Source: Cytophagaceae bacterium (GTDB lineage Bacteria; Bacteroidota; Bacteroidia; Cytophagales; Flexibacteraceae). Taken from it: a stretch of 64,000 nt of DNA. The stretch's first letter is position 1. Each line of letters starts with the position of its first letter. Under the pieces are notes generated by a model. It was not told the origin of the DNA. It did no database searches and was given only the letters and a program-made list of their open reading frames with translations. The translations under genes and the position numbers were made by a program. Shown here piece after piece: positions 17,538 through 26,337 of the stretch. The DNA lies in assembly GCA_027490155.1 (NCBI GenBank), contig JAIXYP010000045.1, positions 62,001 to 126,000 on the forward strand, read 5' to 3'.

Positions 17538-18128
17538 ATGCGTTACGTGCACTTTGCCAGCCTGCTATTGATAGCTGGGCTGAGTTCTTTCTTATTGTCT
17601 TGCACCAAGTCAAACACACCCAACACGGTGGATGCCGTTGATGTCGCCCCAACCTATAACGAAGGGCGCTATGCTGTAGGCTACAAGTACAACACGGCTT
17701 TCAACCTGACCAACGATACCAAGTTGTTCAAGAATCTGCTCACGAAAGCACTTTTGGTGCAGCATCCTAACCTAGAGGCTGTGATGCCAGACAAAATCAT
17801 CTCGACAGACACGGCCGCTTGGAAAAACGTCCGTCTGCTTATCTTAGGAAAGGAAACGCAGTACTTAGTCGGCCGGCTTGACATCCAGGACACCTCGCGG
17901 TATACAGTCGCCATCGAGTTGGAGCATGACCCAGTAAACGATAGCCTCTATTATTTTAACACTACCGAGGTCCATGTATGTGCTGGCAATACTTGCCCAG
18001 ATTGTGACTTCCTGAAAACGCCTGAGGGTCGGATTACTGGTTGCGTTTGCAGTGGTTCCACGCAATCGCCAAAGGCCCAAAATGGCTGCACCCATTCCAA
18101 AACAGAACATGGCGCCATGAAACGTTAG
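17538..18128 (+). CDS. Lipoprotein with a Cys-rich C-terminus
   Basis: 196 residues from ATG 17538; the signal peptide ends in a lipobox (FLLSC), so the mature protein should be lipid-anchored. The body is mixed alpha/beta with a domain around NVRLLILGKETQYLVGRLD. The tail carries a cluster of cysteines (VCAGNTCPDC, then GCVCSG and a final GC) spaced like a disulphide knot or a metal site. An in-frame upstream start at 17433 would bury the lipobox. No family recognised. A good terminator follows. Confidence 0.75.
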   Translation: MRYVHFASLLLIAGLSSFLLSCTKSNTPNTVDAVDVAPTYNEGRYAVGYKYNTAFNLTNDTKLFKNLLTKALLVQHPNLEAVMPDKIISTDTAAWKNVRLLILGKETQYLVGRLDIQDTSRYTVAIELEHDPVNDSLYYFNTTEVHVCAGNTCPDCDFLKTPEGRITGCVCSGSTQSPKAQNGCTHSKTEHGAMKR

Positions 18129-18177
18129 TGTTATGTCCTGCATGCTTTGTCCTTGGGCTAGCAAATTGATCTTGACC

Positions 18178-18214
18178 AAGCATGGCTGCCTATTTAGGTG
18201 GCCATGCTTTTTTC
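18178..18214 (+). terminator. Intrinsic terminator
   Basis: AAGCATGGC (18178-18186) pairs with GCCATGCTT (18201-18209), followed by a T-run to 18214. It ends the Cys-rich lipoprotein transcript. Confidence 0.75.
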
Positions 18215-18325
18215 TGGCCCTACTAATAACCTGAATTTGACCATGCCATATTTTAGTCTGGTATTTTGGTTTAGGCAATCTCAATTGCTTTTATTACGAT
18301 CATAAAATAGGCCATTCCACAAGCC

Positions 18326-18565
18326 CTATACATGGTCTGGATATGACGATGTTGCCAATTGGCTAGGTGTAAGGTAGTGGTAGGTAAGCCAATTGTTAGG
18401 CATAGGCTGGCCTTTTGGTGGTGCGCTTATTGTTTGCGAATGCGACACATAATTGCCCTCCGAATAGGTGTTTTTAGAGTACAGCAGTACCCGATGGCCT
18501 TTGGACCAAAACTTTAGCACGCTTTTGGCATAGGCGGGGCTTAGGCTAGTCAAAATGCCGAACAA
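18326..18565 (-). CDS. Possible small secreted protein or gene remnant
   Basis: A 79-codon frame with only a TTG start. The first residues, including a few codons before the TTG (RLALFGILTSLSPAYA), look like a signal peptide with an AYA cleavage site, and the rest is hydrophilic (KFWSKGHRVLLYSKN, then SAPPKGQPMPNNW). Codon use is like that of neighbouring genes. No ATG or GTG is available in frame and a stop lies just upstream, so the 5' end may have decayed. Low confidence. Confidence 0.25.
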   Translation of the reverse strand: MFGILTSLSPAYAKSVLKFWSKGHRVLLYSKNTYSEGNYVSHSQTISAPPKGQPMPNNWLTYHYLTPSQLATSSYPDHV

Positions 18566-18637
18566 GGCAAGCCTTACCTAGGTTATACGCCTACCATCAC
18601 CCAATAGGTTTTGACTAGCTACTCTGGATGTCTCCAG

Positions 18638-18656
18638 AACGAAATGTTCGTTTTTT
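18638..18656 (+). terminator. Short hairpin with T-run before topA
   Basis: AACGAA, three loop bases, TTCGTT, then TTTT. No plus-strand gene ends close by, so it may be a small attenuator-like structure or chance. Confidence 0.3.
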
Positions 18657-18751
18657 CGGCTTTTTAGCGTTTGCTTTGTTGCCGCAATGCCGTACTTAGG
18701 CCCAACCTGAAGGCTTACGTGCTGATTAAACACCTTCTGACCCAGTTCCAT

Positions 18752-21277
18752 ATGCCGAAAAATCTAGTTATTGTCGAGTCGCCTGCCAAGGCCAAAACCA
18801 TCGAAGGCTACCTCGGCAAAGATTTTACTGTTAAGTCCAGCTTTGGGCATGTGCGGGATTTGCCAAAGGGTAACGATGCCATCGACATCGCACATGGGTA
18901 TCAGCCACGGTACGAAATATCAGACGATAAAAAGCAAATTGTCAGCGAGTTGCGCAAATTGGCTAAGGACAGCGAAACCGTCTGGCTAGCGACTGACGAT
19001 GACCGCGAAGGAGAGGCCATTAGCTGGCACTTGCTCGAGTCATTAGGCATTCCTGAAAGCCGCACCAAGCGCATTGTGTTTCGTGAAATTACCAAAGGAG
19101 CTATCCTGAAGGCAATCGATAATCCACGGATGATCGATCGTGATTTGGTGAACGCTCAGCAAGCGCGCCGTGTGCTTGACAGGTTGGTCGGGTTCGAGAT
19201 ATCCCCCATCCTCTGGAAAAAGATCAAAGGCGGCTTGTCTGCTGGTCGAGTGCAGTCTGTCGCCGTCCGGGTTTTGGTAGAGCGTGAGCGTGAAATTGAG
19301 GCCTTTAACAGCCAAGGTAGCTACCGCATCCGTGGTTTGTTTGAAGCTGAAAAGGGTAGGACCCTGACAGCCGAACTACCAAAAAACTTAGCAGCCAAGG
19401 CAGATGCCGAAGCTTTCTTGCTAGGGTGCCAGCCAGCCACTTATACAGTTGAGGCGCTAGAGGTCAAACCAGCCAAACGTAGCCCTGCTCCACCGTTTAC
19501 GACATCCACCCTACAGCAAGAGGCTAGCCTCAAATTGGGCTATGGTGTCGCCCGGACCATGACCTTGGCCCAACGGCTTTATGAGGCTGGTCTGATCAGC
19601 TATATGCGTACTGACTCAGTTAACCTGAGTGATACCGCAATCCAGGGGGCAACGCATGAGATTAAGAGCAGCTATGGCGAGACATTCGTCAAGGTGCGCA
19701 AGTTCAAGAACAAGTCCGAAAGTGCTCAGGAGGCTCACGAAGCCATCCGGCCTACTGACTTTGCCCGCCACACAGCTGGGGATGACAATGACCAGCGTAA
19801 ACTCTATGAGCTAATCTGGAAACGTGCCATCGCCTCACAAATGGCAGATGCAGAGCTTGAGCGCACAACTGCCACGATTGGCATTAGCACCATGTCTCAA
19901 CGACTATTTGCAAATGGCGAGGTCATTAAGTTCGAGGGTTTCCTGAAAGTCTATATCGAAAGTAAACTAGACGATAGCGGAGACGAGGAAGACAGCAAGC
20001 TCCTTCCGCCATTGGCAGTAGGGCAGGTCCTTGGACTGATGAACCTGAAGGCAACCGAGCGGTTTAGCAAACCAGCCCCTCGTTACACCGAGGCCAGCCT
20101 TGTCAAGAAGCTGGAGGAGCTCGGCATTGGTCGTCCATCCACCTATGCACCAACGATTAGTACCATCATCGCCCGCGAGTATGTCGCTAAAGAAAGCCGT
20201 GATGGCAAGCCTAGGCCTTACGTTGAGCTCACCCTGGATAAACAGCGTCAGCTGAGCGCCCAAGTGCTGACTGAAATGGTTGGTGCCGAAAAAAACAAAT
20301 TGTTCCCGACCGATATGGGGACTATCGTGACTGATTTTTTGGTCGCCCATTTCCATAACGTGATTGACTATTCCTTCACCGCTGAGGTCGAGAAGGAGTT
20401 TGATATCATTGCACAGGGTGGCATGATCTGGAACGAGATGATCGACAAGTTCTATGTCAAGTTCCATAAGGATGTGGAGGACAGTGCCCAAATTGCAAGG
20501 GCAGACGTTGGTGCCGCTCGTGAGCTTGGCATCCACCCCGAGTTTGGCAAAAAGGTAGTTGTTCGTTTAGGACGCTATGGTGCCGTGGCGCAGATTGGCC
20601 TTACTGAGGATGGCGACACCCCACAATATGCTAACCTCAAAACTGGGCAACGCCTCGAGACCCTCACGATGGAGGATGCCCTTGAGCTGTTTAAGCTACC
20701 ACGTATAGTAGGTGACTTTGAGGACAAGACCATCAAGGCAGCAGCTGGCCGGTTCGGCCCCTATCTGCAGCATGATGGTAAGTTTTATAGCCTACCTAAG
20801 GGTGAGGATCCGCTGGTGGTGAGTTATGATCGCTCGCTTGAGATCATTGCTGCCAAACGCAAGGCTGATGCCGAAAAGCTGATCAAATCTTTTGCCCAAG
20901 ATGAAACCATCCAGATCTTGAATGGTCGATGGGGACCATATTTGGCCAAGGATGGTAGCAACTACAAAATCCCGAAAACACAGGAGGCTGCCGAGTTAAC
21001 CTATGAGCAGTGCCTGACCATTATTGCTGAGGCGCCGCCAACCCCAGCCAAAGGGCGTGGTGCCAAAGGGAAGGCCAAAGCACCGGCTGCCAGGGCAACT
21101 ACAAAGGCACCTGCCAAATCCAAAGCAGCACCTAAGCCCAAAGCTGAAGCGAAGCCCAAAGTAGCTCCAAAGGCTAAGGCAGCTAGCACACCCGCCGGCA
21201 AAACAAAGGCACCAGCCAAGGCAAAGGCAGTAGCCGATACCAAGGGGCCTTCCTTACGCAAAACAAAGGGAGAATAA
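18752..21277 (+). CDS. topA: DNA topoisomerase I
   Basis: Type IA topoisomerase that relaxes negative supercoils by single-strand passage. From ATG 18752 it has 841 residues. The Toprim domain carries IVESPAKAKTI (Glu9) and TDDDREGEAI (Asp82, Asp84). The catalytic tyrosine is Tyr284 in LISYMRTDSVN. C-terminal repeats (FGPYLQHDGKFYSL, WGPYLAKDGSNYKI) replace the zinc fingers of E. coli TopA, as usual in this phylum. The last 75 or so residues are a Lys/Ala/Pro-rich tail resembling histone H1, which probably binds DNA non-specifically. The upstream TTG/ATG options before 18752 do not match the family start MPKNLVIVES. Confidence 0.96.
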   Translation: MPKNLVIVESPAKAKTIEGYLGKDFTVKSSFGHVRDLPKGNDAIDIAHGYQPRYEISDDKKQIVSELRKLAKDSETVWLATDDDREGEAISWHLLESLGIPESRTKRIVFREITKGAILKAIDNPRMIDRDLVNAQQARRVLDRLVGFEISPILWKKIKGGLSAGRVQSVAVRVLVEREREIEAFNSQGSYRIRGLFEAEKGRTLTAELPKNLAAKADAEAFLLGCQPATYTVEALEVKPAKRSPAPPFTTSTLQQEASLKLGYGVARTMTLAQRLYEAGLISYMRTDSVNLSDTAIQGATHEIKSSYGETFVKVRKFKNKSESAQEAHEAIRPTDFARHTAGDDNDQRKLYELIWKRAIASQMADAELERTTATIGISTMSQRLFANGEVIKFEGFLKVYIESKLDDSGDEEDSKLLPPLAVGQVLGLMNLKATERFSKPAPRYTEASLVKKLEELGIGRPSTYAPTISTIIAREYVAKESRDGKPRPYVELTLDKQRQLSAQVLTEMVGAEKNKLFPTDMGTIVTDFLVAHFHNVIDYSFTAEVEKEFDIIAQGGMIWNEMIDKFYVKFHKDVEDSAQIARADVGAARELGIHPEFGKKVVVRLGRYGAVAQIGLTEDGDTPQYANLKTGQRLETLTMEDALELFKLPRIVGDFEDKTIKAAAGRFGPYLQHDGKFYSLPKGEDPLVVSYDRSLEIIAAKRKADAEKLIKSFAQDETIQILNGRWGPYLAKDGSNYKIPKTQEAAELTYEQCLTIIAEAPPTPAKGRGAKGKAKAPAARATTKAPAKSKAAPKPKAEAKPKVAPKAKAASTPAGKTKAPAKAKAVADTKGPSLRKTKGE

Positions 21278-21429
21278 CGCTTGGCTTGCCTGCTGGTCTT
21301 TTCATGATGATTTTGCCAAGGTTGGCTGTGGTACCCCCCATCAGGCATGATTACGCTACCCGAGCATTTTACAGACCCAATTACAATTTTGGACCTCTAC
21401 TGACAGTTATATTGCTACAGTTTTTACTT

Positions 21430-22098
21430 ATGCCCTGGCGCACGACTATTTATACAAACTCCGACAAGCCAAGATCCCTGGTCGGCTTCTGGCGTCCGTA
21501 CCTGATGATTGTACTGGTGGCTGCCCTCACGACCCTGTCTGGTTGCACCTGGTACCAGAAAAAGCAACTCGCTGAGTTCGAGACCCGCTGGATACCTTTG
21601 CGTGACTCGGTAACGATATACTTGGACAGCATTAACTATTTACCACGGCAGGCCACGACCTACACCAATCTGATGTACCAAGACACCCTGTTCTTCAGGC
21701 TCTTTGATGCCAAAAGTGTGCAACGGCTCGAGCTTGTCCGCGGCGAGGTTGATAAGGCCAACAAAGATTATTACCTTAACGAAGGACGTTACCGTGCCAT
21801 TCTCAAAACCGCAGAGGCCACAGATCTCACGTTCGAACAAACCAAACGATACCTCAACGGAGTCTATCCTAAGGAGCCTACCCTCACGATCAGCGAGCTC
21901 AATGATCGGGCAGATTCGTTACATTTGAGTTTACAGCTTTTGAAGGCGGACCACGCTAGGTTGTTCCATGCCATACGGGATAACTTCTTTATGCATAAGG
22001 ACCTGCACAACAACCTAATGAAGCCATTTTGGGACAGTCTGTACGCCAAGCAAGGCCAAACCCAGACCTTGTCTAATTATCCTGCTCCTAAACTCTAA
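21430..22098 (+). CDS. Lipoprotein in operon with porQ
   Basis: 222 residues from ATG 21430; an N-terminal hydrophobic segment ends in a lipobox (LTTLSGC). The mature part is mostly helical and hydrophilic (DSVTIYLDSINYLPR, VRGEVDKANKDYYL, LSLQLLKADHARLF), suggesting a helical bundle facing the periplasm. It ends 17 bases before porQ, so the two are very likely co-transcribed, which makes a role at the envelope plausible. No family recognised. Confidence 0.7.
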   Translation: MPWRTTIYTNSDKPRSLVGFWRPYLMIVLVAALTTLSGCTWYQKKQLAEFETRWIPLRDSVTIYLDSINYLPRQATTYTNLMYQDTLFFRLFDAKSVQRLELVRGEVDKANKDYYLNEGRYRAILKTAEATDLTFEQTKRYLNGVYPKEPTLTISELNDRADSLHLSLQLLKADHARLFHAIRDNFFMHKDLHNNLMKPFWDSLYAKQGQTQTLSNYPAPKL

Positions 22099-22115
22099 TT
22101 GCCCTAAAAACCACC

Positions 22116-23261
22116 ATGCCACAAGGCCATCTGTACATCAGGCAAATAGCTCTCATTTCGCCTAGGCGCAAGGCGGGTCTATACCTGATTATTTGTTTGG
22201 GTTTGGTGTTTTCGGTGCTTCCAACTCTTAGTTGGGCCCAAATTGGTGGTAAGTCTAGCATGGGGTTTCTGAATAGTCCGGTAGGTGCCTTAGCGACAGC
22301 AATGGGTGGCCAAAATACCAGCATCATTAGTGATGACCCGAGCCTTCAGCTTAGCAACCCTGCCTTGCTTAATGACAAGATGCATGGTAGGCTCGATATG
22401 TCCTACACGCCATGGTTTGCCTATAACAACTTTGGCAGCAGCTATGCGCATCACCTTGAGGAGTCCGGGACGACACTCGGTGGTACGATTGTGTTCAATA
22501 ACTATGGCAAGTTTGTGGGCCTAGACGCTGGCGGCAACCCAACGACCGACTTTACGGCAAGTGATTTTGCCTTGGTGGTAGGTGCAGCTCAGGCTAAAGG
22601 TAATTTTAGGTTGGGAGGTAACTTCAAGTTTGCTTCAAGCTCCATTGGTGGGTATAGTGCCCAAGCCATCGCTGTTGATCTTGGTGCGGCTTTTGTCCAC
22701 CCAAAGAAGGAGCTCCGGATTGGTCTCGTGGTCAAGAATCTAGGTTTTGGCCTCAGCAACTATACAGACCAGTCGCCAACACTACGTCTTCCCCTTGACG
22801 TGCAGGCAGGGTTAACATATAAATTGGCCCATATGCCCTTACGCTTCAGTGTCACGACCCATAGCCTCAACGTTTGGGACGTAACCTACCAAAACCCAAA
22901 TCCGCTGGCTAGTAACGACCCACGTACCCGGACAAGCGAGGAGAACAACAAACCGTTTTTTGACCAGATCGCTAGGCGGGTGGTTATTGGTGGGGAGTTC
23001 TTGCTCGGTAAGGGCTTTAACATAAGGGCTGGGTATAACCACCTCATCAACCGCGAGCTGAAACAAGAGCAAGCGGGTGGCGCTAGTGGTTTTTCTTTTG
23101 GTGGGATGATGCGGATCAAGTCCTTCGAGATCGCCTATACCCAGGCCATCTACCATGCCCAAGGCAGCACAGGGGTCCTCACGATTGGCATCGATATGGC
23201 TCGGATTGGCATCACCAAGAAGCAAGCTTCGGCCACAGAAACCTTGCCGACTAGCAACTAG
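22116..23261 (+). CDS. porQ: Type IX secretion system protein PorQ
   Basis: 381 residues with a signal peptide (residues about 21-41, ending LSWAQ). PorQ is an outer-membrane beta-barrel needed for T9SS function, working with PorU, PorV and PorZ at the attachment step in which cargo tails are removed. Family marks are GGKSSMGFLNSPVGALATAM, then DDPSLQLSNPALL, FGSSYAHHLEESGTTL and FNNYGKFVGLDAGGNP, in the expected order; the end is repeated amphipathic strands. Its presence fits the seven T9SS cargo genes in this window. Confidence 0.88.
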   Translation: MPQGHLYIRQIALISPRRKAGLYLIICLGLVFSVLPTLSWAQIGGKSSMGFLNSPVGALATAMGGQNTSIISDDPSLQLSNPALLNDKMHGRLDMSYTPWFAYNNFGSSYAHHLEESGTTLGGTIVFNNYGKFVGLDAGGNPTTDFTASDFALVVGAAQAKGNFRLGGNFKFASSSIGGYSAQAIAVDLGAAFVHPKKELRIGLVVKNLGFGLSNYTDQSPTLRLPLDVQAGLTYKLAHMPLRFSVTTHSLNVWDVTYQNPNPLASNDPRTRTSEENNKPFFDQIARRVVIGGEFLLGKGFNIRAGYNHLINRELKQEQAGGASGFSFGGMMRIKSFEIAYTQAIYHAQGSTGVLTIGIDMARIGITKKQASATETLPTSN

Positions 23262-23292
23262 GATCGACAACCAGTTTTTATCAAATAGGCAT

Positions 23293-24624
23293 TTACTGAA
23301 CGACCAGTCGGCTCGTAGTTGCACCAATCTTTAGGATATATGTTCCCTTTGCCATAGCGCTCAGGTCGAGTGCTAGTGTGGTTGTTCCTATGGTTTGGCC
23401 AGTGCAAATTGTCTGCCCCAGTGTGTTGACTATGACCCATGAGGTGCTTGCTTTCTGGTCTTCAGGGACTTGAATCTGGAATTGACCATTGCTAGGGTTG
23501 GGCCAAATTGCTGGACTAATAGTTGTTGATTTGGCATCAGAATTTAGGCTAGTAGTGGTGCAGATTACCCGCCTAAGACGTTGCCAAATCTGGTCATTGT
23601 AGCCAAAGGGGACTAGCCCTGTCCCCGAATTGACTCCCATCCGGATCATGACTAATCGCTCAGAAGGGCTTATGTTGATCAGTTGCCCATTTTTGCCAAT
23701 GGCAGCATAAATGTCACTTGGGCCGTTCGGGATCAAACTGCCGTTGAATTGAAGCTGGGACTGTGGCACTCGATAGCTGGACTTGCCATTAAGCCACCAG
23801 AGGTATCCGTAAGACTGATTGAGGGACTGTGAGGTGGTGGTGGACTGCCTGAAGTAAGCCGTATCGGTCAGGATAGGGGTGTTGCCCCAAGTTCCTTTGT
23901 TGAGCATCAGGAGGCCAAAACGTGCCATGTTCCGTGGGGTGCTGTAGAAAACGTTGTTATACCCGGACCTAATGAAAGCTCCAGCAAAACCTGTGGTTGG
24001 CCTCAGGCGATTGAGTATATAGAGAGTAAGGTTGGTACTGCCTGTTGCTGCTCTTACTACCTCGTCAAGCAAGGTATAAGGGCCATTATGATAAGCCCAA
24101 CGGCTACTTGCATCAGCCAAGTAATGCAGACATGAGGGCAGGGTGCAATCTCTGTCCTGGACGTTGTCATCTAGGCCCGTGGTCATGGTCAACTGGTGCC
24201 TGATCGTGATGAGATTTTCTTTGACAATGGGTGCCGAGGTCCAGCCTGGGTTTAGGAAATCTGAAGTGCGTTGGTTGATGTTAAGACGTCCTTCTTGTTG
24301 CGCCAGCCCTACTGCAAGCCCTGTCAGGGTTTTACCAGCTGAGGCCCAATACCAAACGGAGTCTTGTGTAAACGTCCCGAAATATTTCTCGAGCACAATC
24401 TTTCCATCCTTGAGGACGATAAAGGCTTTAGTGTCCGTACGGTCTAAGAAGTCGTACGTGCTATCGATGTATTGTGTGCACCAGCCTAGGGATTGAGGCG
24501 ATACCGTGTCCCAAACATTACCAGTTGCTGGGGGGAAGTATAATGTCTGGGTTCGACCAAAAGTAATGGCGCCAAAGTAGGTCAGCAACAAAAAAAGTGA
24601 GCGCAATATATTTGACTTGATCAT
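23293..24624 (-). CDS. T9SS-secreted serine hydrolase (class C beta-lactamase/PBP family)
   Basis: 443 residues from ATG 24624, with a signal peptide (LRSLFLLLTYFGAITFGRTQ). The hydrolase domain has the catalytic SxxK (WASAGKTL), a YxN-type motif (WAYHNGPY) and GLAQQEGRLNINQ, all typical of the S12/beta-lactamase class C fold. The last 80 or so residues are a T9SS type A tail (IWPNPSNGQFQIQV, MAKGTYILKI). It is therefore an exported esterase, peptidase or amidase; the substrate is unknown. It converges with porQ, with 31 bases between their ends. Confidence 0.85.
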   Translation of the reverse strand: MIKSNILRSLFLLLTYFGAITFGRTQTLYFPPATGNVWDTVSPQSLGWCTQYIDSTYDFLDRTDTKAFIVLKDGKIVLEKYFGTFTQDSVWYWASAGKTLTGLAVGLAQQEGRLNINQRTSDFLNPGWTSAPIVKENLITIRHQLTMTTGLDDNVQDRDCTLPSCLHYLADASSRWAYHNGPYTLLDEVVRAATGSTNLTLYILNRLRPTTGFAGAFIRSGYNNVFYSTPRNMARFGLLMLNKGTWGNTPILTDTAYFRQSTTTSQSLNQSYGYLWWLNGKSSYRVPQSQLQFNGSLIPNGPSDIYAAIGKNGQLINISPSERLVMIRMGVNSGTGLVPFGYNDQIWQRLRRVICTTTSLNSDAKSTTISPAIWPNPSNGQFQIQVPEDQKASTSWVIVNTLGQTICTGQTIGTTTLALDLSAMAKGTYILKIGATTSRLVVQ

Positions 24625-24831
24625 GACGGAGTGGATAGGATTTACAGCATTTAGCCACACGGGTAAGACCATATTTGGCTTCCATAGGTTTGATTGGCTT
24701 CGTGCAAAATTTATCAAAAAAGGACTCCACGACCATGCCATTTTCTGGGTGACAGAATATCCTTGGCTAAAGTCCTGGCATCGATGCCAGATGAGGGTCT
24801 AGGGTCCAGCACCAAATCCGGCGAGTGGTGC

Positions 24832-24839
24832 TAGTTTTG
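24832..24839 (+). promoter_or_regulatory. Possible promoter -7 element of the ABC ATPase gene
   Basis: TAGTTTTG matches TAnnTTTG and lies 18 bases before ATG 24858. No good TTG is seen at the right distance. Confidence 0.3.
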
Positions 24840-24857
24840 CAAAGCCAGCCTGCGGCT

Positions 24858-25496
24858 ATGCAGAGTCAGTCCGTGTTCGAAATCAAAGCAGAAAATCTTG
24901 GGAAACGCTATGTGCAACACTGGATCTTCAGGGGGATAGTAGCGCATTGGCAACAAGGACAACGTATTGCGATTGTTGGAGGGAACGGCAGCGGTAAAAG
25001 CACCTTTCTGCAAGTTTTATCTGGCATGCTCCCACCAACAGAAGGGCAGCTGAGCTATCATCAAGCTGGCCAAGTGATTGATATCGAGCGATATCACCGC
25101 TACCTTAGTATTGCCTCGCCTGCTCTAGAACTGCCCGAAAGCCTCAGCTTGCGCCAATTGTTGACCTTTCATGTGCAGCTAAAACCCTTGATAGGGGATA
25201 ATGATGTCAAGCATATAGCTGATCGTATGGATCTGGCGGGGCATCTGGATAAAGATTTGAGGCTATTCAGTAGCGGTATGCGGCAGAGGGTCAAGTTGGG
25301 TCTTGCAATGTGGGCTGCGTTGCCCCTTATCTTACTAGACGAGCCAACCTCGCATCTTGACACTAGGTACATTGGCTGGTATCAGGAACAACTTAGCTCC
25401 TTGGGGGGCGATAAGCTGGTTTTTGTTGCCAGTAATGATGCCAGAGAGTATGTTGGCTTTCAGCAGGTGATCCAGATGGGAGATTTGAGCAGGTAG
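24858..25496 (+). CDS. ABC transporter ATP-binding protein (orphan)
   Basis: 212 residues, a single nucleotide-binding domain: Walker A GGNGSGKST, a variant signature FSSGMRQRVKLGL instead of LSGGQ, Walker B LILLDEPT and the D-loop SHLDT. ATG 24858 is preferred over a GTG at 24825. The next genes are not a permease, so its partner is elsewhere. The SSGMRQR form is common in ATPases of the CcmA/ABC-2 export type, which suggests an ABC-2-like exporter; this is an inference. Confidence 0.88.
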   Translation: MQSQSVFEIKAENLGKRYVQHWIFRGIVAHWQQGQRIAIVGGNGSGKSTFLQVLSGMLPPTEGQLSYHQAGQVIDIERYHRYLSIASPALELPESLSLRQLLTFHVQLKPLIGDNDVKHIADRMDLAGHLDKDLRLFSSGMRQRVKLGLAMWAALPLILLDEPTSHLDTRYIGWYQEQLSSLGGDKLVFVASNDAREYVGFQQVIQMGDLSR

Positions 25497-25624
25497 TTGG
25501 TTGCACCTGTCCATCTTTTTGGTCCCTCAATCAAGCCCATTCGTCGATGGTAGCTAGGGAGCCGAACGGGGACTTAGTGGCCTTTGGCGCAGGTTTTGAG
25601 TCAGAATATCAGTATCTTGCAGGC

Positions 25625-26155
25625 ATGGCATGGTATAACCCCTTCAAGCGCACCTTCACCCAGCAAGAGCTTATCCAGTTCCGGTTCCTGAGCAAGGTTA
25701 AGTTGTTCGGTAGCATGACCAATGAAGAGCTCTCGGGTCTGTTACCCTACTTGTTTCTGCGTGAGTACAAGCAGAATGATGTCGTGTTCTTCCGGGAGGA
25801 TCCTGGAGCGGCAGTTTATCTGGTCAAGTCGGGGTCAGTCACGCTTAGCCTAGACATTGAAGGTAGGCTGGAGACCCTAACAACGATTCGGAACTATGGT
25901 TTTTTTGGTGAGGAGGCTCTATTGCCTGGTCAGAAACGCATTTATAATGTGGTCGTGACCAGCGAGGAAGCTGAGATTTATGTGATCCCTCATGTGAATA
26001 TAAACGACTATTGCGACCGTAGCAAAGGGTTTAAAGCCAAGTTGTTTGCCAATCTGTCTCAGGTCCGGACCGACTTTTTGATGCGGGTCTTTAAGGCTTA
26101 TCGCCAAGAGTTTGGTCTCTTCGAGCTCAAATTGGCCTTTAACTCAAAAGGCTAG
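25625..26155 (+). CDS. Cyclic nucleotide-binding (Crp-like sensor) domain protein
   Basis: 176 residues from ATG 25625 (the start MAWYNPFKRTFTQQELIQF looks like the natural N-terminus; ATG 25547 would add 26 residues of no clear homology). The middle forms a cAMP-binding beta-roll: YKQNDVVFFREDPGAAVYLV, SGSVTLSLDIEG and NYGFFGEEALLPGQKRI (the phosphate-binding cassette position). There is no helix-turn-helix after it, so it is not a Crp-type activator. Its role, perhaps as a sensor partner protein, is unknown. Confidence 0.8.
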   Translation: MAWYNPFKRTFTQQELIQFRFLSKVKLFGSMTNEELSGLLPYLFLREYKQNDVVFFREDPGAAVYLVKSGSVTLSLDIEGRLETLTTIRNYGFFGEEALLPGQKRIYNVVVTSEEAEIYVIPHVNINDYCDRSKGFKAKLFANLSQVRTDFLMRVFKAYRQEFGLFELKLAFNSKG

Positions 26156-26337
26156 ACCAAACCGCTAGTAAGAATGCGGCCTTGATCTAAAGTTATTGGC
26201 GACCATTGCCATCCCATAATTTCCATACACCAAATCCAACGAATTTTTAGGCCACGATAAGCTCTTTAGGACGAGCCTTGTGGTGATATCCAATTTCAAA
26301 GTTTGGGGGCGTATGCACCTGCAGACCAACAATTGTC

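Noticed and set aside
19967-20536. 189-codon minus-strand frame inside topA.
   Set aside because: Shadow of a well-conserved topA region.
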